From assembly GCA_934675695.1 (NCBI GenBank), contig CAKURN010000101.1, positions 1-5,815 of the forward strand: a stretch of 5,815 bases of DNA, given 5' to 3'. This document shows, one piece after another, positions 1 through 5,815 of the stretch. The DNA comes from an uncultured Candidatus Melainabacteria bacterium (GTDB lineage: Bacteria; Cyanobacteriota; Vampirovibrionia; Gastranaerophilales; Gastranaerophilaceae). The position numbers were made by a program, and so were the translations under genes. How positions within the stretch are numbered: the first letter of the stretch is position 1; every line of letters begins with the position of its first letter. The notes beneath the pieces are model-generated. The model was not told where the DNA came from. It was given only the letters and a program-made list of their open reading frames with translations, and did not search any database.

Positions 1-1878
1 ATTTAAAGCATCAAGACCGGCTTTGTAGCCTTTTTCTATAAATAGATTTTCATTATCAAAAGGCAAAGTCGTTTCTCTAAAAAATCTAAAAGGTGTTAAA
101 TCTGCACTTTCATCACCCTGAAAAATCATTTTAGGCCCCGGGATTGCATACATCAGAGCAAGTGCTGCTTTTTGCTTTGCATAACTTTGGTTGTAGATTT
201 TTTTAACATCTTCTACAGTCATTTTACTATCTTTACTTATATCCAGATTGCAAATATCGTCATTATCAATCAATTTTCCACTTTGAAGCAAAACTGCCAA
301 TTTTTCTGACACTAATTGTGTTTTTTGGCATTGAACGATTCTTTTTGCTTCATTTAAAGAAATGTTTTTTAATTTCGCATAATCTGAGGCTCTATTTTCA
401 TCTTCTGAATTTAGGTATACATAACGGTTAAGGTTCAATTTGTCGACCATTAATTTTGGTATCAATCTTGTTCCATCACAGTTTCCAATTTCATCATGGC
501 TCATTATGTATTTTACTCTGTTTCGAGAATCAAAAATCACATTTTCCAAGTCTTCTAATGAAGTTCTATCAAACAAATAATCATTAAAACTATGGAAAAA
601 TTGAAAATCCCATTCAGAATCAAATCCTAGTCTTGCAACAGAAGTTTGCATAATATCATCAATCAGTTTTGTGTGTTGTTCATCATAAACACCAATGTCA
701 CCTGTTAATAAAGGTGAAATAATTCTTTCATCATGGAGTTTTCTATAGTTTGTCCAGAAATTGTAGCCATTTGTTTCTATATTGCTTCTTGCATCTTCTG
801 CAATAATAAAAGCGTCCGGTTTGTGGTATTTAACTTCCATTGCAATTTGTTTCATTGTGATATCAGAATCCATAAATTTTGTCATATCGATTCTTAATCC
901 ATCACAGTGAAAATTGTCAAGCCAGTTTATTGCAGCATTAACCATATAATCTCTAACGTAAGTCGAATTTTCATTTTCGTAATTAAAAGAGCTGCCAAAA
1001 CCGTTTGTACCCTTAATATATGGGCCTGTTTTGATTAAGTCTTCATTTTCCGGTGCAATATGGTTTGGAACCATATCCATAATCACATTCATGTTATTAT
1101 TGTGTATATAATCAACAAGCTCTTTTAGTTTGTCTGCTCCACCTAAATGCTCACTAACAGCGAATTTATCACAGCCGTCATAACCCCAATTGAATGAATG
1201 AGTGTTTTCAACAGGCATGATTTCTATTGCATTAAAACCATTTTTAGAAGCCTCATCGACTGCTTTTTTAGCACTTTCAAAATCGCCGTCTTTAGTTATT
1301 GTGGCACAATTTATTTCTAAAATTCTTAAATCATTGATTGTTTTGTCTGTTTTATTGCTGGAAGTAATTCTATCTTTGCTATTCAAAAACCACTCAGAAT
1401 CATTCCATTTGTAGGCATTTTGGTCATAAACTACAGAATCGCCGTTGATTGTCGGTTGTTTGAATGAATATGGGTCTTTTACGTTTGTTTTTGAACCGTC
1501 TGATTTTTCTATAGAATAGTGGTATTTATCTTCAGGAACAATATCTTTTATGGCTTCTTGTGTTTGAAATATGCCATTCCCCATATTTTTCAAAGGGTAT
1601 TTAATATATTTATCATCTTTTAAAACTTCTACATCTACGTTTTTTGCATCCGGAAAAGTAAAAATCTTGAATGAAGTAGAATTTGTGTCTTTGTCATAAA
1701 CTGCACCCCAAGACTTGTGTTCTTTCCAAGTTCTCATAAATGGGATAGTTTGACAATTCAAAAAACAATCAGACGAACAATTGGAAGTTGTGTTTGAAAA
1801 AGCTTCTTTTTTTTGTGTATTTAATTTTTTGTTTTGTATTTTTCTAAAATATCCAGACCCAGCTACATCTATTTTCAT
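1..1878 (-). CDS. GH13 alpha-amylase-superfamily enzyme with CBM48, GlgB/trehalohydrolase-like (3' end cut by window edge)
   Basis: A continuous frame of 626 codons runs from the ATG at 1878 to base 1 without a stop, so the C-terminus is missing. Residues 1-50 are polar with no signal peptide, which suggests a cytoplasmic enzyme. Residues about 57-155 (from WGAVYD to DPYSF) resemble the CBM48 beta-sandwich. The (beta/alpha)8 barrel follows: IEIMPVE at 218-224, WGYDG at 231-235, region I DMVPNH at 268-273, region II GLRID with nucleophile D331 and R329, region III IIAED with acid/base E361, region IV SHDEIGN with H461 and D462, then FQGDE at 586-590. All three catalytic acids are present. The short D331-E361 gap and the following PFRFF look more like malto-oligosyltrehalose trehalohydrolase than classical branching enzyme, whereas SHDE recalls branching enzyme, so the exact reaction (trehalose release or alpha-1,6 branching) is open. 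The start is supported by AGGAA 5 bases upstream. It is third in the operon, after a glycerophosphotransferase-like gene. Family assignment is sure; subfamily is not. Confidence 0.9.
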   Translation of the reverse strand, partial: MKIDVAGSGYFRKIQNKKLNTQKKEAFSNTTSNCSSDCFLNCQTIPFMRTWKEHKSWGAVYDKDTNSTSFKIFTFPDAKNVDVEVLKDDKYIKYPLKNMGNGIFQTQEAIKDIVPEDKYHYSIEKSDGSKTNVKDPYSFKQPTINGDSVVYDQNAYKWNDSEWFLNSKDRITSSNKTDKTINDLRILEINCATITKDGDFESAKKAVDEASKNGFNAIEIMPVENTHSFNWGYDGCDKFAVSEHLGGADKLKELVDYIHNNNMNVIMDMVPNHIAPENEDLIKTGPYIKGTNGFGSSFNYENENSTYVRDYMVNAAINWLDNFHCDGLRIDMTKFMDSDITMKQIAMEVKYHKPDAFIIAEDARSNIETNGYNFWTNYRKLHDERIISPLLTGDIGVYDEQHTKLIDDIMQTSVARLGFDSEWDFQFFHSFNDYLFDRTSLEDLENVIFDSRNRVKYIMSHDEIGNCDGTRLIPKLMVDKLNLNRYVYLNSEDENRASDYAKLKNISLNEAKRIVQCQKTQLVSEKLAVLLQSGKLIDNDDICNLDISKDSKMTVEDVKKIYNQSYAKQKAALALMYAIPGPKMIFQGDESADLTPFRFFRETTLPFDNENLFIEKGYKAGLDALN

Positions 1879-1883
1879 TGTTT

Positions 1884-1888
1884 TTCCT
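1884..1888 (-). promoter_or_regulatory. Ribosome binding site of the GH13 gene, overlapping the upstream stop codon
   Basis: On the minus strand AGGAA lies 5 bases before the ATG at 1878. Its first two bases are the last two of the TAG stop that ends the preceding gene. The arrangement fixes the start and suggests that ribosomes finishing the upstream gene can re-initiate here. Spacing and sequence are seen directly; coupling is inferred. Confidence 0.6.
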
Positions 1889-3035
1889 ATTTTAAATCTT
1901 TCAAAATACTATTTAGAATTACTTTTGAGGTTTTGTTTTTTGGTTTAGAAGTTTGGTTTTTATTTTTCATTTGAAGAAGTTTTGTTAATGTTTCTTCGAT
2001 TTCTATATTGTTAAACACACAAAAATAATTTTTTGTGATACTTTTGCCAAAATCATTTAATTCAATAGCATTTTTGTTTACCAGACGAATTAAGTAATTG
2101 TTTGTATGATAATATTCACCTAAGAATGAACAACAATCTGTAATCAATATATCAGAAAAATAAAGCATGTCAAAATAATTGCCAAAATCAAAGATAGAGC
2201 CTATTTTTGACCATTTTTCATAATAATCATCAATTTCTTTTTTTGAATAAATTTTCTTTTCTATTAAAGATTTTTTTAATCTCGGGTGAGGTTTGAATAT
2301 CCAGTTTATTTCATCTTTTGTTTTTGTTGCAAGAGATAAAATAAACTCTCCATTTTGATTGAATGTAGAAGTATTCAATTTTGAATCAAAAGAATGATGA
2401 GGAGCGTATATTACAGTTGGTTTTAAATTTTGTTTTTTTTCTTTTTTGTCAAAAAAATAGTCGAGCTTTGGATAACCTGTCACAATACAGTTTTTTGTAA
2501 ATTTTTTATTGTATTTTTTAAATCTCAAAAAATTTTCTTTAGAATCTACTAAATATTTATACAAAAAATAGTGAAAAACTTTAGAGTAATCTTCTCTAAA
2601 ATCAAACATCTGCATTCCATAACAAGAAAAATACGTTAAAGCATAAAAAGAAACCAAACAAGGTTTGTATTTTCGAGGCAAACCCCATTGTTGTTCATAA
2701 AAAACAATATCCGGTTTGAATTTTTTTAAAGAAATGTAAGTGTTGTTTTTGTACAGAAATTCAGCATTTTTATCGATTTTTGAATAAAATTTAAAATTTT
2801 TGTTTAAAAAAACTTCTTTTTCTTTTTTGTTTAGTTTTAGGTCTTTTGGGTAGCTGATTAAGATTTTTGTATTAAATCTTTCGTTTTTACTTAATTCTTC
2901 AAAAACGCTTTGATATGCCCATTTTTGATTTTCACTAACCAAAAACACGACATTTATTTTTTTTACTTTTTTTAAACGCTTCAATACTTTTTGATAGTTG
3001 TTGTTTGCGATTTTTTTTACGATTTCAAATATCAT
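1887..3035 (-). CDS. TagB/TagF-like CDP-glycerol glycerophosphotransferase family protein
   Basis: The 382-residue protein has a GT-B-like layout. The C-terminal half carries the signature blocks of the CDP-glycerol:poly(glycerophosphate) glycerophosphotransferase family: TGYPKLD at 186-192, YAPHHS at 210-215, FKPHP at 247-251 and SDILITDCCSF at 294-304, followed by GEYYHTNN. Known members transfer glycerol- or ribitol-phosphate from a CDP donor to teichoic acid or capsule acceptors at the cytoplasmic membrane face. Here the usual D-Y-S-S of the last block reads D-C-C-S. There is no signal peptide or clear membrane helix; the Lys-rich N-terminus (7-26) could help membrane association. The length suits a catalytic domain without the extra N-terminal region of long TagF polymerases. 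The ATG overlaps the stop of the upstream SDR gene as ATGA, and GGAA lies 8 bases before it. It is strikingly AT-rich, with many Lys, Asn and Phe codons. The acceptor and the polyol are unknown; a single-unit transferase for a surface glycan is most likely. Confidence 0.82.
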   Translation of the reverse strand: MIFEIVKKIANNNYQKVLKRLKKVKKINVVFLVSENQKWAYQSVFEELSKNERFNTKILISYPKDLKLNKKEKEVFLNKNFKFYSKIDKNAEFLYKNNTYISLKKFKPDIVFYEQQWGLPRKYKPCLVSFYALTYFSCYGMQMFDFREDYSKVFHYFLYKYLVDSKENFLRFKKYNKKFTKNCIVTGYPKLDYFFDKKEKKQNLKPTVIYAPHHSFDSKLNTSTFNQNGEFILSLATKTKDEINWIFKPHPRLKKSLIEKKIYSKKEIDDYYEKWSKIGSIFDFGNYFDMLYFSDILITDCCSFLGEYYHTNNYLIRLVNKNAIELNDFGKSITKNYFCVFNNIEIEETLTKLLQMKNKNQTSKPKNKTSKVILNSILKDLK

Positions 3036-3970
3036 TTTAAAAGTTCCAAAGCACGAAGCATTTTTTTGTTATCAAAATCAAGATTTGAACTAACATGATG
3101 AAGTGAATAATAAGTAGGGTCAAATATAGGGTCATTTAATTTTAATATATTAGACAAAGTTGTAGAAATAAAACCTATTATTTTTCCGACCCACATAGGT
3201 AAATACAACTCTTTAAAAGTTTTGTTTGGAAAGTATTTTTTTGCAATACCCAGATAATATTCATCAATCGTCGTTACTTTAGAATCTATTATATTTATTT
3301 TTTGTTTATCAAATTCACTATTCAAACAAACAGATAAAATCGTCTTTGATACATTATCAACAGAAGCTAGAGGCCAACGATTTTTGCCTTTCCATTTTCC
3401 AAAATGAACAATAAAAGGAGAAGTCTTTAAAAAATCAACAACTCTTTTTTCTAGCGTCAAATCATTTTCTCCCCAAACTGCTGCAGGGCGAATAATAACA
3501 TAGTTGTTTTTATATTCATTTTGAAGCCATTGTTCAGATTTTATTTTGTATTCCGGATAGTAATTTTTTGGAAAATTAGAATACGGTGTCGTTTCATCAG
3601 CATTTTTGAAATCTTTTATTCCATAAACATCGCTAGATGAAATATATACAAACTTTTCTTTTGCAAATTTTGAAATTATTTTAACTGAATCGAAATTGAG
3701 TTTTTTAAATTTTTCTCTACTTCCTATGTCTTTTGCAAGTCCCATAGCATGGATTATTATATCGAAGTTTGGAATATCCAGATTTTCATTAGATGCGTCA
3801 GCTTTTATGAATTTTATATTTTTTATTGAAGAAAGTTCATCAGATATGTTTTTGTGTACCAAAACAAAAACATCAAACTCATCTCGACAAGAAAAAGTTT
3901 TTACGATATTTAATCCAATAAAACCATTAGCACCCGTAATAAGGACTGTTTTTTTAAGTTCGTTATTCAT
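3032..3970 (-). CDS. Extended SDR NAD(P)-dependent epimerase/dehydratase-like protein
   Basis: The 312-residue protein is a full-length extended short-chain dehydrogenase/reductase. The Rossmann nucleotide-binding motif GANGFIG is at 13-19 after a beta strand (TVLIT). An acidic D58 follows in KADAS, YISSSDVYG at 109-117 holds the catalytic Ser/Thr position, and the YxxxK pair is Y138 and K142 in YPEYK. RPAAVWG at 161-167 is the usual substrate-side motif. The C-terminal NLDFDNKKMLRAL resembles the end of NDP-sugar epimerases and 3-beta-hydroxysteroid dehydrogenase-like SDRs. The family oxidises, epimerises or dehydrates nucleotide sugars in the cytoplasm; the substrate cannot be read from the sequence. 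It is the first gene of the operon. The start fits the family, where the glycine motif lies close to the N-terminus, although no Shine-Dalgarno is visible and the promoter lies directly upstream. Its stop overlaps the next start by 4 bases. Linkage to a glycerophosphotransferase-like gene suggests precursor supply for a surface polysaccharide. Confidence 0.87.
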   Translation of the reverse strand: MNNELKKTVLITGANGFIGLNIVKTFSCRDEFDVFVLVHKNISDELSSIKNIKFIKADASNENLDIPNFDIIIHAMGLAKDIGSREKFKKLNFDSVKIISKFAKEKFVYISSSDVYGIKDFKNADETTPYSNFPKNYYPEYKIKSEQWLQNEYKNNYVIIRPAAVWGENDLTLEKRVVDFLKTSPFIVHFGKWKGKNRWPLASVDNVSKTILSVCLNSEFDKQKINIIDSKVTTIDEYYLGIAKKYFPNKTFKELYLPMWVGKIIGFISTTLSNILKLNDPIFDPTYYSLHHVSSNLDFDNKKMLRALELLK

Positions 3971-3979
3971 AATAGAATA

Positions 3980-3988
3980 ATTATACCA
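3980..3988 (-). promoter_or_regulatory. Extended -10 promoter (TGGTATAAT) for the three-gene operon
   Basis: The minus strand reads TGGTATAAT, a perfect -10 hexamer (3980-3985) with the TG extension one base upstream. The expected -35 position (about 4003-4008) reads TTTTTT, a poor match, which is acceptable for an extended -10 promoter. Only 9 bases separate the hexamer from the ATG at 3970, so transcription should begin within about 0-4 bases of the start codon. It follows directly after the terminator of the upstream gene, so the operon needs its own promoter here. Motif seen; activity inferred. Confidence 0.65.
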
Positions 3989-4002
3989 AATTTTAAAACG
4001 TT

Positions 4003-4035
4003 AAAAAAGAGCCTCAAATTTTTAAGGCTCTTTTT
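4003..4035 (-). terminator. Intrinsic terminator after the Gly/Cys-rich gene, possibly bidirectional
   Basis: Perfect 10-base arms lie at 4004-4013 (AAAAAGAGCC) and 4026-4035 (GGCTCTTTTT), with one more T-A pair inside and a loop of about 10 bases. On the minus strand the GC-containing stem runs into six T's (4008-4003). It begins about 20 bases after the stop of the upstream gene. The opposite strand also has a T run, so it could work both ways, but no plus-strand gene needs it. Confidence 0.88.
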
Positions 4036-4055
4036 ATTAAATTATGTTATTTTTT

Positions 4056-5815
4056 CTACCACATAATAACAACGGCACCGGTACCTGAAGAATATTTTTT
4101 ATCATTTGGAAGAATGTATTTTATTCTGGTATTTCCGGCACATTTTGAAGATTCGGAAACTTTGTAGCCATCATTTTCTAAGAAGAATTTCAAGTTACCG
4201 GTTTTCCAATAATCATTAGAAATCAAGTATCTTTCTTGGCAGATAAAATCACTATATGATTTTGTACCATAACCGAATGCACCACCACCAGGGTTTGATG
4301 CTGATAGGGTAGAACTCATTTTTACTTTGTTTGTGAAACTATTTTCACTAGGATAAGTAGCTTCTACAGTTTGAGTATCTTTAGCATCAAATTTTGTTGA
4401 ATTGTAGTAGCAAGGTAAATTTTCATCTATAGTTTGCAAGTCGCTAATATGACACAACAAATATCTATCTGTTTTTTGGCTACCTACACCACCTGTGCCG
4501 CCTTTTGCATATATTGAATATTTATTTTTGCTACCATTACCCTTAACAACAGTGCTTCCGCCGACTGCACCATCTTTTCCGGTTTTGTAGTCTGTTTTTA
4601 TAGCTTTGTTTCCAGGGATAACAGTTAGTTCTTCACCTTCAGATAAAGTTATTGTGGTGTGAACTTCTTCACCCATTTTGCCTGCTGTTCCAAACATTAA
4701 GTGTTTGACAACATAAGGCATATACCAAGTATACAAGTGGTTAAATGTTCCGGGAATTGTGTTTTCTATATCGTAAGAATGATGGTCAAAACTACCGACA
4801 AACGCTTGTTCACCGTTTTTACCATTTTTTCCGGTGTATGGTTGACCACAAGTTTCGCAGCCGCCATTAAATAGCAACTGACCACTATATCCAGCTCCAC
4901 CACCTGAAATAGTACAACTGCCGCATGTCATACCATTGGAATTTTCGTTGCAACCTAGTTGGAAACTTCCGATAGAGCCACCTATGCCATCGCAACCATG
5001 GTCAGTAAGGTCAGTAGTGTCCATTCTCACGCATAAATTACAGTATTGACCTTTTGTATCATTACATACATATTGACCACCTTTTTTAATATAACCGCAG
5101 CCTCTACCGCCTGCACCATTACAAGAACTAGGTGACCAGAATGTTTGTCTGCCGTTTGTATCATAGTGCAAATAGTCTTCTCTTTTTAATTTACATTCTT
5201 TTTTATCTTTTCCGGTTTTGATAGTTTTTCCCTTTTTATGGTAAATGCTCAATTTATCATAAGCACTGAATTTTGTAGGGTATATGTTTGTTCTGGTACA
5301 CAATCCTTTACCATCAACACAAGCAACATTTACAGCGATTGTAGCACAAGCACCATCACCTGCTATACCGCCTTTTACAGTTTGATTGTAGTCTTTAACA
5401 AGATACAAGTTATCAGCATTTTCACAACTACGAGTAAGATTCCAACCGTTAGGTGTAGCTGTGTTTTCTACATAACTTACAACGGTTCTTGATCTTTCTG
5501 TTTTACCAGAGCCACAACGAATATAAACGTCATTTCCCCAAGATTGCATTTTTATATTACAATCAAGGTCAGAGAGTTGTTCATTTATATTTGTGATAAA
5601 GTTTGTTTTTTGTTTATCTCTACAAGTTTTTTGAGCCGCTGCAACTTTTTTCCAATCAAATCCTAGTTCGGAAACAGCTACAACAGCATTTTCTACTTTA
5701 TAAGGAGTAGTAGAACGAGCGGTACAACCGTATTTGATTGTATCTATAGTTTTTGTAGTATCTTTTTCTACAGTTCTATTTACAGTATCACCGTTAGTTC
5801 CACCGGTAGAACAGC
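4056..5815 (-). CDS. Cysteine- and glycine-rich, probably extracytoplasmic protein (5' end cut by window edge)
   Basis: The frame is open from the right edge (first whole codon 5811-5813) to a TAG at 4056-4058, giving 585 visible residues. The ATG at 5549 is only an internal Met: the reading continues upstream for 88 codons with similar Thr- and Cys-containing sequence. The visible part has 25 Cys, among them CxxC pairs CNLC, CGSC and CETC at window residues 258-261, 297-300 and 319-322. Eleven Cys fall within residues 231-322. A Gly-rich stretch with short GKNGKNG and GGTGGVG runs follows (about 325-444). The protein ends in SSGTGAVVIMW, like the hydrophobic C-terminal strand of Gly-rich surface or tail-type domains. 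The many Cys suggest disulfides and export, but the N-terminus that would show a signal peptide or a prepilin motif is outside. I do not recognise a named family; pilin-like, adhesin or other surface protein are guesses. It stands before a terminator and is not part of the downstream operon. Confidence 0.82.
   Translation of the reverse strand, partial: CSTGGTNGDTVNRTVEKDTTKTIDTIKYGCTARSTTPYKVENAVVAVSELGFDWKKVAAAQKTCRDKQKTNFITNINEQLSDLDCNIKMQSWGNDVYIRCGSGKTERSRTVVSYVENTATPNGWNLTRSCENADNLYLVKDYNQTVKGGIAGDGACATIAVNVACVDGKGLCTRTNIYPTKFSAYDKLSIYHKKGKTIKTGKDKKECKLKREDYLHYDTNGRQTFWSPSSCNGAGGRGCGYIKKGGQYVCNDTKGQYCNLCVRMDTTDLTDHGCDGIGGSIGSFQLGCNENSNGMTCGSCTISGGGAGYSGQLLFNGGCETCGQPYTGKNGKNGEQAFVGSFDHHSYDIENTIPGTFNHLYTWYMPYVVKHLMFGTAGKMGEEVHTTITLSEGEELTVIPGNKAIKTDYKTGKDGAVGGSTVVKGNGSKNKYSIYAKGGTGGVGSQKTDRYLLCHISDLQTIDENLPCYYNSTKFDAKDTQTVEATYPSENSFTNKVKMSSTLSASNPGGGAFGYGTKSYSDFICQERYLISNDYWKTGNLKFFLENDGYKVSESSKCAGNTRIKYILPNDKKYSSGTGAVVIMW

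Larger units (their letters stand above)
3971..4055. other. Compact intergenic region: terminator followed by promoter
   Basis: This 85-base gap is the only sizeable non-coding stretch. It holds the terminator of the upstream gene and, about 15 bases later in the minus-strand direction, the extended -10 element of the SDR operon. A short AT inverted repeat, TTTTAA and TTAAAA around AACG (3991-4006), sits between them and overlaps the terminator's T run. It could be an operator, but such a repeat is likely by chance in AT-rich DNA. Confidence 0.6.

Noticed and set aside
1202..1414. Plus-strand open frame of 70 codons inside the GH13 gene
   Set aside because: It lies antisense to a strongly conserved barrel segment, has no ribosome binding site or family motif, and is explained as a shadow of the real gene.
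3696..3980. Plus-strand open frame of 94 codons opposite the start of the SDR gene
   Set aside because: It mirrors the conserved Rossmann region of the real gene on the other strand and would run through that gene's promoter; no recognisable protein features.
3991..4006. Inverted repeat TTTTAA-AACG-TTAAAA as a possible operator
   Set aside because: The arms are only A and T, it overlaps the terminator's T run, and it is expected by chance in such AT-rich intergenic DNA; kept only as a remark.
4572..5220. A 16-base exact repeat (ATCTTTTCCGGTTTTG) at 4572-4587 and 5205-5220
   Set aside because: Both copies encode the same short peptide KTGKD in the same protein; with biased codon use this can arise by chance and no larger repeat unit surrounds it.
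5238..5492. Plus-strand open frame of 84 codons opposite the Gly/Cys-rich gene
   Set aside because: It overlaps a continuous minus-strand frame with meaningful Cys/Gly composition, and has no family motif.
5547..5549. ATG at 5549 as the true start of the Gly/Cys-rich protein
   Set aside because: The frame stays open for 88 further codons to the window edge with similar Cys/Thr-containing sequence, there is no SD-like sequence just upstream, and the ATG does not begin a signal peptide.
1..5815. CRISPR array, tRNA, rRNA, riboswitch or insertion sequence
   Set aside because: Coding density is near complete; no regularly spaced repeats, tRNA-like clover sequence, transposase motif or terminal inverted repeats were seen on either strand.

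Overview
The window is AT-rich (about a third G+C in the sampled lines, lower in the middle), densely coding, and all four genes lie on the minus strand, so the biological order runs from high to low coordinates. The standard bacterial code fits: TAG and TGA both serve as stops. The organism cannot be fixed from this sequence alone. A low-GC gut-type bacterium is the best guess, for example a non-photosynthetic cyanobacterial relative of the Gastranaerophilales/Melainabacteria type. That guess rests on the unusual Gly/Cys-rich protein with a C-terminal GAVVIMW and on the style of the neighbours; it is inference, not proof.

Region 1 (4056-5815): the 3' part of a large cysteine- and glycine-rich protein, probably extracytoplasmic. 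Its 5' end lies beyond the right edge. It ends at a strong intrinsic terminator (4003-4035).

Region 2 (1-3970): a three-gene transcription unit. It starts at an extended -10 promoter (3980-3988) placed so close to the first ATG that the mRNA should be leaderless or nearly so. The genes are an extended SDR (NDP-sugar epimerase/dehydratase-like) protein, a TagB/TagF-like CDP-glycerol glycerophosphotransferase family protein that overlaps it by 4 bases, and, 8 bases further on, a GH13 alpha-glucan enzyme with CBM48 and a complete catalytic triad. The last gene resembles branching enzyme or malto-oligosyltrehalose trehalohydrolase and runs off the left edge.

Functional reading: the SDR and the glycerophosphotransferase-like protein form a plausible pair for making or decorating a surface polysaccharide with sugar or polyol phosphate. 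The GH13 enzyme acts on alpha-1,4/1,6 glucans and is translationally close to them, which hints at a link between glucan/trehalose metabolism and the envelope, or simply at a shared transcript. The Gly/Cys-rich protein is a separate unit and is the least characterised item here. No tRNA, rRNA, CRISPR, insertion sequence or attachment site was seen. The only non-coding stretches are 3971-4055 and the 8 bases between the last two genes.
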